Positions 21,999 through 32,125 are shown, counted from the stretch's first letter. The stretch is DNA of 64,000 bases from Pseudomonas duriflava (GCF_007830155.1 NZ_VLKY01000001.1:454278-518277); one strand, 5' to 3'. The notes: generated by a model not told the origin, from the letters alone. Translations and numbers: made by a program.

Positions 21999-22215
21999 AC
22001 CTACCTGCATTTCGTCTTCTCGTTTTGATCAATTATGTGAAAACATCTCTTGCCAAGAGGTGTTATGGCTCGTGCTTGTACTAGCGTGTGATGCCAGAAG
22101 CCCAGCAGCTTTGCGACTCTTTAGTAGTTCAGCAGCAAGCGTTGCTGGTCGGCCTATATGAATCCGCATAGACTTTCGCGGTAAACTTGTCGGCTTTCCT
22201 TTCGAGCGGACCCTT

Positions 22216-22755
22216 ATGGCCCTGCAAGCCACACCTTATAAAGTCGAACTGAACCTAACCGATCTGGATCGCAGCGTTTACGAAAACCTTCGTTTCACTG
22301 TGGCTCGTCATCCTTCGGAGACTGAAGAACGATTGGCGGTACGGATTCTGGGGTATGCCCTGTGGTACGGCGAACACCTTTCCTTTGGCCGTGGCCTGTC
22401 GGACGTCGATGAGCCGGCATTATGGGAAAAGAGTCTGGATGATCGTGTACTGCACTGGATCGAAGTAGGGCAGCCTGATGCAGATCGGCTCGTATGGTGT
22501 TCGCGGCGGACCGAGCGGGTGAGTCTGTTGGCTTATGGCAACATGCGCGTCTGGCAAGGCAAGGTAGTCGACGCGGTGAAGATGTTGAAGAATTTGAACA
22601 TCGCTGCCGTACCCGCTGAGGTTCTGAGCGTACTGGCTACGGATTTGCCCCGCTCGATCAGCTGGAGCGTAATGATCAGCGAGGGAACGGTCTTTGTGAC
22701 CGATGAGCGTGGCCAGCATGAGCTGCAGCTCGAATGGCTCATGGGCGAACGCTAG
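22216..22755 (+). CDS. yaeQ: YaeQ family protein
   Basis: The 179-residue protein is a clear YaeQ: MALQATPYKVELNLTDLDR, the PSETEERLAVRILGYALW segment and LWEKSLDDRVLHWIEVGQPD. The structure is a PD-(D/E)XK nuclease-like fold; E. coli YaeQ was first noticed through suppression of haemolysin defects of rfaH mutants. No catalytic role is proven. It stands alone between thrC and recJ. Confidence 0.93.
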   Translation: MALQATPYKVELNLTDLDRSVYENLRFTVARHPSETEERLAVRILGYALWYGEHLSFGRGLSDVDEPALWEKSLDDRVLHWIEVGQPDADRLVWCSRRTERVSLLAYGNMRVWQGKVVDAVKMLKNLNIAAVPAEVLSVLATDLPRSISWSVMISEGTVFVTDERGQHELQLEWLMGER

Positions 22756-22854
22756 TAGCGGTGTGCGCTGTGTCTGAAAGGCTCACTTGAGAGAATGGTC
22801 TGGGCTCCTATATAAATCACTAGACAACCCCTTATTTAACCAACCGAGTAATCG

Positions 22855-24570
22855 ATGCGTATCGAACTTCGCTCCGTGCCGGAGACGCTGCCTGACCTGG
22901 GCGAATTGCCGTCGCTACTGACCCGCCTCTATGCTGCTCGAGGAGTCAAAAGTATCGACGAGCTCGAAAAGGGCTTGGCGCGTCTGCATCCCTATCGCTT
23001 GTTCAAAGGGATGGATGCAGCAGTAGAGTTGCTTGTCGATGCGTTGGAAAAGCGCGAACGGATTCTGGTGGTTGGTGACTTCGATGCTGATGGGGCGACA
23101 GCCACTACAGTAGCGGTGCTGGCCTTGCGCAGCCTAGGGGCTGCCTGGGTCGATTATTTAGTGCCGAACCGGTTCGAATATGGCTATGGGTTGACGCCTG
23201 AGATCGTTGCCGTAGCGAAGGAGCGACAGCCCGATTTACTGGTGACAGTGGACAACGGTATTTCCAGTATTGAGGGTGTCGAGGCGGCTAAAGCTGCTGG
23301 CATGCGTGTACTGGTTACGGATCACCACCTACCTGGCGCACAGTTGCCAGAAGCCGATGCCATTGTTAATCCAAATCAGCCGGACTGTGAGTTTCCCAGC
23401 AAGTGCATCGCAGGTGTCGGTGTGATCTTCTACGTCATGTTGGCCTTACGGACGCGGTTGAGGGAGGCCGGCTGGTTTGATGCGCTGCGTGTGCCTGAGC
23501 CTAATCTGGCCGAGTTGCTGGATCTGGTCGCACTGGGTAGTGTGGCGGATGTAGTGCCACTGGATGCTAACAACCGCATCCTGGTGCATCAGGGACTGGC
23601 GCGCATTCGGGCAGGTCGAGCCCGGCCGGGCTTGCGTGCTTTGCTGGAGATCGCTAAGCGTCAGCCCAGCAAGGTGACCTCGACAGATCTGGGGTTTATC
23701 CTGGGGCCGCGCCTCAACGCAGCAGGCCGTCTCGATGACATGTCGCTGGGAATCGAATGCTTGCTCTGTGAGGATGAGTCGCTGGCCCGTGACATGGCTG
23801 TTCAGCTCGACCAGCTGAATCAGGACCGTAAAACTATCGAACAGGGTATGCAGCGGGAAGCGCTGGCGCAGCTCAAGGATTTGCCCAAGGATAATTTGCC
23901 TTTCGGCCTATGCCTGTTTGATCCCGAATGGCATCAAGGCGTGATTGGTATTCTCGCTTCACGTCTGAAGGAGCGTTACCACCGGCCCACACTGGCCTTT
24001 GCCGATGCAGGAGAGGGCATGCTCAAGGGCTCGGCTCGTTCGGTGCCGGGCTTTCATATTCGCGATGCGCTCGATGCGATTGCGGCTAAGCATCCAGGCC
24101 TGATCACTAAATTTGGCGGTCATGCTATGGCGGCGGGACTGTCTTTGCCGCAAGAGAACTTTGGCGCTTTCTCCGCAGCGTTTGATGCTGAAGTACGGCG
24201 TCATCTGGTTGAGGATGATCTGACGGGACGGCTTTATTCTGACGGTACGCTGGAAGTAGATGAGTTCTGTCTGGAGATTGCTCGTTCTCTCAAGCACGCT
24301 GGCCCGTGGGGGCAGCATTTCCCCGAGCCGATGTTTGATGGCGTCTTTGAGTTAGTACAGCAGCGGATCGTGGGCGAGCGACATCTCAAGCTGGTACTCA
24401 AAAGTGAATGTGGTCGTGTCCAGCTGGACGGGATCGCTTTCAATATCAACCGTGAAGTCTGGCCCAATCCTCAGATTCGCTGGGCGGAAGTGGCGTATCG
24501 GCTGGATGTGAATGAATACCGTGGGCAGGAAAGTGTTCAGCTGATTATTACCCATTTAGCTCCTCGCTAA
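22855..24570 (+). CDS. recJ: Single-stranded-DNA-specific 5'-3' exonuclease RecJ
   Basis: RecJ degrades ssDNA 5' to 3' in RecF-pathway recombination, mismatch repair and stalled-fork processing. The 571-residue protein shows the DHH phosphoesterase motifs in order: DFDADG near residue 75, TVDNG near 131, DHH at 156-158, the LGSVADVVPL segment and GPRLNAAGRL, then DHHA1 (GGHAMAAGL) and an OB-like C-terminus. recO later in the window belongs to the same repair pathway. Confidence 0.96.
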   Translation: MRIELRSVPETLPDLGELPSLLTRLYAARGVKSIDELEKGLARLHPYRLFKGMDAAVELLVDALEKRERILVVGDFDADGATATTVAVLALRSLGAAWVDYLVPNRFEYGYGLTPEIVAVAKERQPDLLVTVDNGISSIEGVEAAKAAGMRVLVTDHHLPGAQLPEADAIVNPNQPDCEFPSKCIAGVGVIFYVMLALRTRLREAGWFDALRVPEPNLAELLDLVALGSVADVVPLDANNRILVHQGLARIRAGRARPGLRALLEIAKRQPSKVTSTDLGFILGPRLNAAGRLDDMSLGIECLLCEDESLARDMAVQLDQLNQDRKTIEQGMQREALAQLKDLPKDNLPFGLCLFDPEWHQGVIGILASRLKERYHRPTLAFADAGEGMLKGSARSVPGFHIRDALDAIAAKHPGLITKFGGHAMAAGLSLPQENFGAFSAAFDAEVRRHLVEDDLTGRLYSDGTLEVDEFCLEIARSLKHAGPWGQHFPEPMFDGVFELVQQRIVGERHLKLVLKSECGRVQLDGIAFNINREVWPNPQIRWAEVAYRLDVNEYRGQESVQLIITHLAPR

Positions 24571-24673
24571 ATGGGTATGGGTGAAGGCGTGATCCGTCGC
24601 GTGTTGCAACTGAAATGATCGTTCCGGCAAAGTGAGGCTCTAATGAACTCCAGCCACACTGCCGAGAATGATC

Positions 24674-25777
24674 ATGAGCAAGCTTTTTGAGCCTCTTACG
24701 CTGCGTCAACTGACGCTTCCTAACCGTATCGTCGTATCTCCTATGTGTCAGTATTCCAGCGAAGACGGCTTCGCCAATGACTGGCATCTGGTGCATTTGG
24801 GTAGCCGTGCTGTTGGCGGGGCGGGACTGGTGATCAGTGAGGCCACAGCCGTAACACCTGAAGGACGTATCACCCCTCAGGACCTCGGGCTGTGGAAAGA
24901 CGAACAGATCGAGCCGCTACGCCGGATCACACAGTTCATTCAATCTCAAGGCGCTGTGCCGGGTATTCAGCTCGCCCATGCCGGCCGTAAGGCCAGTACC
25001 TGGCGCCCTTGGGAAGGCAAGCACGGTAGTGTTCCTGTCGCGGAAGGCGGCTGGATTCCTGTAGCTCCGTCGGCCATTGCGTTTGATCCACAACATACCC
25101 GCCCAACCGAGTTGGATGCCAGTGGTATCGCTGCTATTACCCAAGCCTTTGTAAGCACAGCCGAGCGTGCTCTGGCAGCGGGTTTCAAGGTGGCCGAGGT
25201 TCATGCAGCTCATGGTTATCTGTTGCATCAGTTCTTGTCACCGATTTCAAATCAGCGCAGCGACCAGTATGGCGGTAGCTTTGATAACCGTATCCGCCTT
25301 CTTTTGGAAGTAACGCAGGCAGTGCGTAACGTCTGGCCGGACGAACTTCCACTCTTCGTACGGCTATCTGCAACCGACTGGGTTGAGGACGGTTGGGATG
25401 TTGAAGAAACAGTGGAATTGGCCAAACGGCTCAAGCCATTAGGCGTTGATCTGATTGATGTTTCTTCTGGTGGTACGGCAGCCAATGCCGAGATTCCGGT
25501 AGGGCCAGGCTATCAAACGCAGTTTGCCGAGCGGGTACGCAAGGAGGCCGGTATCGCCAGTGGCGCCGTCGGTATGATTACTGACGCGGCTCAGGCCGAG
25601 CACATTATCCGTACCGGGCAGGCCGATGTGGTGCTGTTGGCTCGTGAACTCCTGCGTGATCCGCACTGGCCGCTCCAGGCGGCAGAGGCTCTACGCGATA
25701 ACGTTTCCTGGCCAGCTCAGTATGTGCGGGCTGCGCACCGGGATACCCCTCTTCGTAAACCGCTATCCTTTGAGTAA
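24674..25777 (+). CDS. Old Yellow Enzyme family NAD(P)H:flavin oxidoreductase (YqjM/XenA type)
   Basis: This 367-residue FMN TIM-barrel enzyme reduces activated C=C bonds or related electrophiles. It belongs to the thermophilic-like/YqjM group, as shown by NRIVVSPMCQYSS with the redox-tuning Cys, the AHAGRKAS active-site loop and HAAHGYLLHQFLSP. The GYQTQFAERVRKE and VLLARELLRDP segments form the phosphate site. An ATG two codons upstream at 24668 is less likely because GAGA is correctly spaced for 24674. No regulator adjoins it, but a LysR remnant lies about 1 kb downstream. Confidence 0.88.
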   Translation: MSKLFEPLTLRQLTLPNRIVVSPMCQYSSEDGFANDWHLVHLGSRAVGGAGLVISEATAVTPEGRITPQDLGLWKDEQIEPLRRITQFIQSQGAVPGIQLAHAGRKASTWRPWEGKHGSVPVAEGGWIPVAPSAIAFDPQHTRPTELDASGIAAITQAFVSTAERALAAGFKVAEVHAAHGYLLHQFLSPISNQRSDQYGGSFDNRIRLLLEVTQAVRNVWPDELPLFVRLSATDWVEDGWDVEETVELAKRLKPLGVDLIDVSSGGTAANAEIPVGPGYQTQFAERVRKEAGIASGAVGMITDAAQAEHIIRTGQADVVLLARELLRDPHWPLQAAEALRDNVSWPAQYVRAAHRDTPLRKPLSFE

Positions 25778-25857
25778 AAAGGAGGGAGGGCGGCTCTGGC
25801 TGCCCGCCTTCTTGCCTTAGGTAAGCTTGATTTTCAAAGGATTCTCACGAGGAAAAC

Positions 25858-25876
25858 CCACAGGCATCTCCTGTGG
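25858..25876. repeat. Short hairpin downstream of the OYE gene
   Basis: CCACAGG and CCTGTGG with a 5-base loop form a 7-base stem in the 280-base gap before the DUF533 gene. There is no T-run. Apart from this, the gap shows nothing recognisable. Confidence 0.3.
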
Positions 25877-26057
25877 ATACAGCCACTGTGGTAATGATCT
25901 ATAAAACAGCGCGTGTTCTTGGATGTTTTGAGACCTGCTGTTGGATAAACAGAACGCTGCTTATTGCAACATTCCGCAGCATTCGCTCGTCAGGTCCATG
26001 AAACGTCTGGCCTTTCGATGTGCCTTATTCATATTGGCCATTGAATGGGAGACAGAC

Positions 26058-26798
26058 ATGCAAACACGTGGCTTGCTGGATCAGTTACTCAAAACAGGGC
26101 AGGACATGCTTGCCAAGCAGGGCGGTTTGTCTGGTGCACTCGGAAAGCTTAACCAAGGCAAGATGAACAACCAAGCCCGTAAAACCTCTCAGACCAGTGA
26201 CCCGTTGGGCGGTATGCTCTCAAGCGCTGGCGGCGGCGCAATGGCTGCTAGTGTGTTGGGCATGTTGCTACGCAACAAGCGCGGCAGGCGGATGGGGGGA
26301 ATGGGGTCAATGGCCAAATATGGCGGCTTGGCTGCCCTTGGTATGTTGGCCTATCAAGCTTATACAAATTGGCAAAAGAGTCAGGCCAACGCGCCTCAAA
26401 GCGAACCGCAAACAGTGGATCGTGCGCCTGAAGGTAAAGTGGAGCAGCACAGCCAAGCCATTCTCAGGGCATTAATCGCGGCGGCAAAGGCTGATGGGCA
26501 TATCGATGAGCAGGAGCGGCAGCTGATCGACGCGGAAATGAAAACGCACGCAGCAGATGATCCCGAGCTTCAGAGCTGGCTGCGTCAGGAAATCAATAAG
26601 CCACTGGATCCTGCTGAGATTGCAGCGGGTGCCAAGACTCCAGAAATGGCTGCCGAGATATATCTGGCCAGCGTACTGATGGCCGATGATCAGCAGTTTA
26701 TGGAGAAAGCCTATCTGGATGAACTGGCGCGTCACCTTAACCTTGATCCGGGTTTGCGAGCCGAGTTGGACAGCAAGGCCAAAGGTACGAGTGCATAG
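26058..26798 (+). CDS. DUF533/TerB-like protein (YebE family)
   Basis: The 246-residue protein has an N-terminal low-complexity Gly/Ala/Met-rich stretch with a likely transmembrane segment (GGAMAASVLGMLL, then YGGLAALGMLAYQAYTNW). A C-terminal helical TerB-like domain carries the acidic motif AAAKADGHIDEQERQLI, which resembles a metal-binding loop. This is the architecture of E. coli YebE. The function is unknown; inner-membrane location is inferred. The ATG at 26058 is preceded by GGGAG; upstream extension is unsupported. Confidence 0.83.
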   Translation: MQTRGLLDQLLKTGQDMLAKQGGLSGALGKLNQGKMNNQARKTSQTSDPLGGMLSSAGGGAMAASVLGMLLRNKRGRRMGGMGSMAKYGGLAALGMLAYQAYTNWQKSQANAPQSEPQTVDRAPEGKVEQHSQAILRALIAAAKADGHIDEQERQLIDAEMKTHAADDPELQSWLRQEINKPLDPAEIAAGAKTPEMAAEIYLASVLMADDQQFMEKAYLDELARHLNLDPGLRAELDSKAKGTSA

Positions 26799-26822
26799 TC
26801 ATGAAAGAGGTCAGGCTGCTCG

Positions 26823-27123
26823 TTAAGTGGCCTGACCCATCAATAATGTTTGGTGGCGTTCGCATACTTCCAGCAAAAAGTCCCAGACTGCTCTTGGCCG
26901 CATGGTCAGTGCAGTTCACGTCGGCAAGACATCCAGTAATGTCGAATGATCTTCTCCTGCGGCAATACAGGCTTTAGCAGAGGATCCCGACTGCCCAGGT
27001 GGTGAGGCAGGATAGCGAGGCCAATTCCTGCTGGTCTGCTATTTCTACGCGAAACCCGACATGTCGATATCCATGCCACTTGATTGTCATAGCGCGACGC
27101 CGGATCTGTCCGGTGCCGCGAAC
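26823..27123 (-). pseudogene. Decayed C-terminal remnant of a LysR-type transcriptional regulator
   Basis: Translating the minus strand in three successive frames recovers a LysR effector-domain ending. About 27123-27030 reads GTGQIRRRAMTIKWHGYRH and then GFRVEIADQQ. From 27034 to 26906 it reads AGIGLAILPHHLGS, DPLLKPVLPQ and YWMSCRREL. The last segment, in another frame, reads RAVWDFLLEVCERHQTLL up to a stop at 26823. The AGIGLAILPHHLG motif and the terminal RAVxDFLLE are typical of the family. At least two frameshifts separate the pieces, and the DNA-binding N-terminal half is missing. It is therefore a dead fragment, possibly of a regulator for the OYE gene or another lost neighbour. Confidence 0.75.
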
Positions 27124-27228
27124 CTAGCTTTTATTCAAGACGAACAAACATGGCAAAGGCTGCCGGTTCGCAGCCTATTACAGTATACTCGCCGGCTTTT
27201 CCACGTTTTCCGCGAGTGATTGCCAGCC

Positions 27229-28324
27229 ATGGAAATCAACCCGATTCTGAATAGCATCAAAGACCTTACCGGACGTACCCAGACCATTCGGGGGTATCTT
27301 TGACTACGATCTGAAAAAAGATCGTCTGACCGAAGTCGAGCGTGAGCTCGAAGATCCGAACGTCTGGAACAAGCCCGAATACGCTCAAAGCCTCGGCAAG
27401 GAGCGCGCGCAGCTGGCTCAAGTGGTCGAGACCCTTGACGAGCTCTCCGGCGGCTTGGCTGACGCGGGCGACCTGCTAGAAATGGCCGCCGAGGAAAACG
27501 ATGAAGGGGCCGTTAACGATGTGGCCACCGAAGTCGAGCGCCTGCGCGAAATCCTCGAAAAACTAGAGTTCCGTCGCATGTTCAGTGGCGAGATGGACCA
27601 GAACAACGCCTACCTTGATATCCAGGCTGGTTCCGGCGGTACGGAAGCCCAGGACTGGGCGAATATGCTGCTGCGTATGTACTTGCGCTGGGCCGACAAG
27701 CACGGCTTCGAGACGACTATCATGGAGTTGTCCGAAGGTGAAGTGGCGGGTATCAAGGGCGCGACCGTCCATGTGAAGGGCGAGTATGCGTTCGGCTGGC
27801 TCAAGACCGAAATCGGTGTACACCGTCTGGTCCGTAAGAGTCCTTTCGATTCGGGTAACCGCCGCCATACCTCGTTCACGGCTGTCTTCGTCTCTCCGGA
27901 AATCGATGACAATATCGAAATCGAGATTAATCCAGCTGACCTGCGGATCGACACCTATCGCTCCTCCGGTGCAGGTGGACAACACGTTAATACCACCGAC
28001 TCGGCGGTGCGGATTACCCACGTACCGACCAACACCGTTGTAAGCTGCCAGAACGAGCGTTCCCAGCACGCCAACAAGGACACCGCCATGAAGATGCTGC
28101 GGGCCAAGTTGTACGAGCAGGAAATGCAGAAGCGCACCGCTGCGTCCCAGGCATTGGAAGATTCCAAGTCCGATATCGGCTGGGGCCACCAGATCCGCTC
28201 CTATGTACTCGACCAGTCGCGGATCAAGGATCTGCGCACCGGTATTGAGAACAGCAACTGTGACGCAGTGCTGGATGGCGACCTGGACGAGTTCATCGAA
28301 GCCAGCCTCAAGCAAGGCCTGTAA
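27229..28324 (+). CDS. prfB: Peptide chain release factor 2 (programmed +1 frameshift)
   Basis: RF2 releases peptides at UAA and UGA. The coding sequence starts with ATG at 27229; 24 codons later an in-frame TGA (27301-27303) is bypassed by a +1 shift, and the main frame runs from 27302 to the stop at 28324, giving 364 residues. The SPF anticodon-mimic region ([16 protein letters not shown]) and the catalytic GGQ ([15 protein letters not shown]) are visible. The upstream exon has normal RF2 sequence ([13 protein letters not shown]). lysS follows after 63 bases, the common prfB-lysS pairing. Confidence 0.97.
27289..27304 (+). promoter_or_regulatory. RF2 autoregulatory +1 frameshift site
   Basis: The site consists of an internal Shine-Dalgarno-like run of five G, then TAT, the slippery CTT, and TGA followed by C. 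This is the classical layout: low RF2 slows termination at UGA and favours slippage of CTT into the +1 frame, which restores RF2 synthesis. Confidence 0.95.
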
Positions 28325-28339
28325 CGCTACCTTAAATAC

Positions 28340-28360
28340 GCCCTCTCGCCAAAAGAGGGC
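28340..28360 (+). repeat. Hairpin in the prfB-lysS gap
   Basis: GCCCTCT, a 7-base loop and AGAGGGC make a perfect 7-base stem. No T-run follows, so read-through into lysS is expected. It may tune the lysS level or stabilise the prfB 3' end. Confidence 0.45.
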
Positions 28361-28387
28361 CGACCCCGTGATGGAAATACCCAGACC

Positions 28388-29890
28388 ATGAGCGAACAAC
28401 CTCTAGACCAACATGCCCAAGAGCAGGAACAGAACAAGCTGATTGCCCTGCGCAAGGAAAAGCTTGCTGCCCTGCGCGCCGAACAGCGCATTGTCTTCCC
28501 GAACGATTTCCGCCGCGATAGCTACTGCGCGGATCTGCAGAAAGCCTACGAAGGCAAGAGCAAGGAAGAGCTGGCCGAGGCGGGTATCAAGGTCAAGATT
28601 GCCGGGCGTATCATGCTCAACCGCGGCGCGTTCATGGTGCTTCAGGACATGACTGGCCGGCTTCAAGTCTATGTGGACCGCAAGAAACTGCCGGCAGAAA
28701 CCCTGGAAGCGATCAAAACCTGGGACTTGGGCGATATCATCGCGGCTGAGGGCTCGCTGGCTCGTTCCGGCAAGGGCGACCTGTATGTAGATATGGACAA
28801 TGTCCGTCTGCTGACCAAATCCCTGCGTCCTCTGCCTGACAAGCATCACGGCCTGACCGATACCGAGATGCGCTACCGTCAGCGCTACGTCGACCTGATC
28901 GTCAACGAAGACGTCCGCCATACCTTCCGTGTACGCTCGCAAGTGATCGCTCACATCCGCCAGTTCCTGCGTGATCGTGACTTCCTCGAAGTCGAAACGC
29001 CTATGCTGCAGACCATTCCGGGCGGTGCGGCGGCCAAGCCATTCGAAACGCACCACAATGCGCTGGATATCGATATGTTCCTGCGTATCGCTCCAGAGCT
29101 TTATCTGAAGCGCCTCGTGGTGGGTGGCTTCGAGCGCGTATTCGAGATCAACCGCAACTTCCGTAACGAAGGCGTATCGACTCGGCATAATCCTGAGTTC
29201 ACCATGCTTGAGTTCTACCAGGCGTATGCCGACTACGAAGACAACATGGACCTGACCGAGGAGTTGTTCCGCGAGCTGGCCATGGCGGTTCTAGGTACAA
29301 CTGATGTGCCGTACCAGGGCAAGGTCTTCCACTTCGGTGAGCCGTTTGCACGCTTGTCCGTGTTCGACTCGATCCTGAAGTACAACCCTGAGATCAGCGA
29401 TGATGATCTGCGTGACATCGAAAAAGCACGGGCGATCGCCAAGAAGGCTGGAGCGGACGTCAAGGGCTTCGAAGGGCTTGGCAAGTTGCAAACCATGATT
29501 TTCGAAGAGCTGGTCGAGCATAAACTGGAACAGCCTACCTTCATCACTCAGTATCCGTTTGAGGTTTCGCCGCTGGCCCGTCGTAACGACGAAAACCCCA
29601 GCGTGACTGATCGCTTCGAGCTGTTCATTGGTGGTCGTGAAATTGCCAACGCCTATTCCGAGCTTAACGATGCGGAAGACCAGGCCGAGCGCTTCCATGC
29701 TCAGGTGGCTGACAAGGACGCCGGTGATGACGAAGCCATGCATTTCGATGCCGACTTCGTGGCCGCGCTGGAGTACGGCATGCCACCGGCGGCAGGTGAG
29801 GGCATTGGTATTGACCGTCTGGTCATGTTGCTAACCGATTCTCCATCGATTCGCGATGTGATCCTGTTCCCGCATATGCGCCCGCTGTAA
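28388..29890 (+). CDS. lysS: Lysyl-tRNA synthetase, class II
   Basis: LysS charges tRNA-Lys. The 500-residue protein has the N-terminal OB anticodon-binding domain ([24 protein letters not shown]) and the class II core: motif 1 in [24 protein letters not shown], motif 2 in [23 protein letters not shown], and motif 3 in [12 protein letters not shown]. Codon use is strongly biased to GC-ending codons, as expected for a highly expressed gene. Confidence 0.98.
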   Translation: MSEQPLDQHAQEQEQNKLIALRKEKLAALRAEQRIVFPNDFRRDSYCADLQKAYEGKSKEELAEAGIKVKIAGRIMLNRGAFMVLQDMTGRLQVYVDRKKLPAETLEAIKTWDLGDIIAAEGSLARSGKGDLYVDMDNVRLLTKSLRPLPDKHHGLTDTEMRYRQRYVDLIVNEDVRHTFRVRSQVIAHIRQFLRDRDFLEVETPMLQTIPGGAAAKPFETHHNALDIDMFLRIAPELYLKRLVVGGFERVFEINRNFRNEGVSTRHNPEFTMLEFYQAYADYEDNMDLTEELFRELAMAVLGTTDVPYQGKVFHFGEPFARLSVFDSILKYNPEISDDDLRDIEKARAIAKKAGADVKGFEGLGKLQTMIFEELVEHKLEQPTFITQYPFEVSPLARRNDENPSVTDRFELFIGGREIANAYSELNDAEDQAERFHAQVADKDAGDDEAMHFDADFVAALEYGMPPAAGEGIGIDRLVMLLTDSPSIRDVILFPHMRPL

Positions 29891-29908
29891 GTACAACTCG
29901 TTCTAACA

Positions 29909-29944
29909 GAAAGAACCGCCTCCTGAGGGCGGTTCTTTCGTTTT
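29909..29944 (+). terminator. Intrinsic terminator after lysS
   Basis: A 12-base perfect stem (GAAAGAACCGCC against GGCGGTTCTTTC) with a 7-base loop is followed by GTTTT, 18 bases after the lysS stop. Confidence 0.92.
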
Positions 29945-30011
29945 AGACCCTGCTAAGGCGATAAGCTATTCTGCACGTGTAAGGGGTTGTCTTCCCTGTC
30001 ATGAGGTAGAC

Positions 30012-31307
30012 ATGAATTCACGCAAGGTGAAAAGTCAGTATCACGAAACAATCCGTACGTTGTCCGACCGCATCGTTGCCGCACAGGCGCCTATTCGAAT
30101 TCTCGATGCGGTGAAGTGGGACGATAATGTCAAACAAGGATTTCTGGACGGAAAAGGTAAACGACTGCCAAATATCGACCGCGCCTACTACGATCAGCGT
30201 CCGCTCGGGTTTGATCCAGATGAGGTCAAGGGCGAGTTTCAGAGCATCGAGCGGGAGGTTACGCGTCATCTTGGGCAATTCAGCCCGGTCGGGCAGATCA
30301 TGCGCCGGATGTGCCGCGAGTATCGGATGGTAGTGCGCATGCTGCAAGCGCGAGGCACGCGGGATTTTGGGCTGATCTCCCAAGAGCTTTACGGTGCCGC
30401 CTCCGATGCATTCCATGCAGGTGATCCGACGCTAGCGGACCTGGGTATGATGATGTCGGATTATCTCAACAACATCGACAAGCGCAGCGACCTGAAGGAC
30501 GAACCCAAAACCCTGACTGCCAAAGAGGCCGCGCCTATTCTGCAGCACCGGTTGAACGCGGTGTTTGGGGAAGATGAAGGCACTATTCGGGTGTTCGAAT
30601 CCGATGGCATCGTCGCTGACGCTGCAGCCGGAGCCGACTACATCAAAATCCGGGCCGATGCGATGTTCAATGAACGCGATATCCGTGCCCTGGAAGTGCA
30701 TGAGGGGCTGGTTCATGTAGGAACAACGTTGAATGGTCAGAATCAGCCGATCTGCACGTTTCTCTCAAAGGGCCCGCCATCGTCCACCGTTACCCAGGAG
30801 GGTCTGGCCATTCTCATGGAGGTTATTGCGTTCGCCTCCTATCCGTCACGGCTGCGCAAGCTGACCAACCGGACGCGCGCCATTCATATGGCTGAAGAGG
30901 GTGCAGATTTCCTTGATATCTTTCGATTTTACGAGGAACAAGGATATAGCCTTGAGGATGGCTATCAGAACGCCAGTCGCGTCTTCCGGGGTTCGATTCC
31001 TAACGAGTTGCCCTTCACCAAGGATCTGTCCTACCTCAAAGGCTTTATCTTGGTTTACAACTATATCCAGCTGGCCGTACGCAAGGGTAAGGTCGAACAG
31101 ATTCCATTGCTCTTTTGTGGCAAGACGACCCTCGAAGACATGCGCATTCTTAGCCAATTGGTGGATGAGGGCTTGGTTGCTCCACCCAAGTATCTTCCGC
31201 CGCAATTTCAGGATCTTAATGCCCTGTCAGCCTGGATGTGTTTCTCCAACTTCCTGAACCATCTGAGCCTGGATCGGATCGAAGCGGACTACGCCAACAT
31301 TCTCTAA
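30012..31307 (+). CDS. DUF1704 putative metallopeptidase (QEGLA motif protein)
   Basis: The 431-residue protein is a full DUF1704 member, annotated in bacteria as 'flavohemoglobin expression-modulating QEGLA motif protein' and related to the eukaryotic MATCAP tubulin carboxypeptidases. The zinc site HExxxH is present as HEGLVHVGT, and the name-giving [11 protein letters not shown] follows about 45 residues later. The substrate in bacteria is unknown. GAGGT precedes the ATG. It heads a likely three-gene operon, with the AIM24 gene 56 bases on and the macrodomain gene 21 bases after that, between two terminators. Confidence 0.88.
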   Translation: MNSRKVKSQYHETIRTLSDRIVAAQAPIRILDAVKWDDNVKQGFLDGKGKRLPNIDRAYYDQRPLGFDPDEVKGEFQSIEREVTRHLGQFSPVGQIMRRMCREYRMVVRMLQARGTRDFGLISQELYGAASDAFHAGDPTLADLGMMMSDYLNNIDKRSDLKDEPKTLTAKEAAPILQHRLNAVFGEDEGTIRVFESDGIVADAAAGADYIKIRADAMFNERDIRALEVHEGLVHVGTTLNGQNQPICTFLSKGPPSSTVTQEGLAILMEVIAFASYPSRLRKLTNRTRAIHMAEEGADFLDIFRFYEEQGYSLEDGYQNASRVFRGSIPNELPFTKDLSYLKGFILVYNYIQLAVRKGKVEQIPLLFCGKTTLEDMRILSQLVDEGLVAPPKYLPPQFQDLNALSAWMCFSNFLNHLSLDRIEADYANIL

Positions 31308-31363
31308 GGTCAGCGCTGGCGGCTATCAATGCTGCCAGCCCGCCGCTATACAGGAGTTTCATC

Positions 31364-32104
31364 ATGCCCAGCCATCAGATCGACTACCGCATCATCGGCG
31401 AGTCTATGCAAGCCGTCGAAATCGGGCTCGATCCCGGCGAGACTGTGATTGCCGAGGCGGGCGCGATGACCTACATGGAAGAGGACATCGACTTCACGGC
31501 GCGGATGGGCGATGGATCCGGTAGCATGCTTGGTAAGCTCTGGGGAGCAGGTAAGCGCATGCTAGGCGGCGAGTCTCTGTTCATGACTCATTTCACGAAC
31601 GAGGGCAAGCGCAAGCGGCATGTGGCCTTTGCGGCGCCTTACCCAGGCCATGTCGTTCCGGTGGACTTGGCTGCCGTGGGTGGAACCCTGTTCTGCCAGC
31701 GCGATGCGTTCCTATGCGCTGCCCGAGGAACACGGGTTGGGGTCGCCTTTACCAAGCGACTCGGGGCCAGCTTCTTTGGTGGTGAGGGTTTCATTCTTGA
31801 AAAGCTGGAAGGCGACGGTCTCGCCTTCATGCATGCTGGCGGTACGGTGATCCGTAAGGATCTGAACGGTGAAATGTTACGGTTGGATACTGGGTGTCTA
31901 GTCGGCTTTACCGCAGGAATCGACTACAGCATCAAACTTGCTGGTGGATTGCGCAGCATGCTGTTTGGAGGCGAAGGAATGATGCTTACGACACTCAAGG
32001 GCCGCGGCTCCGTCTGGATTCAGACGCTTCCGTTTTCGCGTCTGGCCGAGCGGGTCTACGAGGCGACGACCAAAGCACAGGAAGAGCAGGGCAACAGTAA
32101 CTAG
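31364..32104 (+). CDS. AIM24/TIGR00266 family protein
   Basis: The 246-residue protein is a TIGR00266 member: [31 protein letters not shown] at the start, then repeated beta-rich segments such as [17 protein letters not shown] and [23 protein letters not shown]. The fold is a trimeric beta-prism related to tryptophan-RNA attenuation protein; yeast Aim24 acts in mitochondrial inner-membrane organisation. The bacterial role is unknown. The ATG at 31364 is preceded by AGGAG; a longer frame reading back into the DUF1704 gene is not credible. Confidence 0.87.
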   Translation: MPSHQIDYRIIGESMQAVEIGLDPGETVIAEAGAMTYMEEDIDFTARMGDGSGSMLGKLWGAGKRMLGGESLFMTHFTNEGKRKRHVAFAAPYPGHVVPVDLAAVGGTLFCQRDAFLCAARGTRVGVAFTKRLGASFFGGEGFILEKLEGDGLAFMHAGGTVIRKDLNGEMLRLDTGCLVGFTAGIDYSIKLAGGLRSMLFGGEGMMLTTLKGRGSVWIQTLPFSRLAERVYEATTKAQEEQGNSN

Positions 32105-32125
32105 GCCAAAACAAGGCAGGTTTCT

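Noticed and set aside
27563..29188. Long frames antisense to prfB and lysS (278 and 261 codons)
   Set aside because: Both are produced by the high-bias codon use of these genes; amino-acid composition and lack of motifs argue against coding.
30985..31010. tRNA T-loop-like string GGTTCGATTCC
   Set aside because: It lies inside the DUF1704 gene in a conserved reading frame, and no acceptor or anticodon stem can be formed around it.
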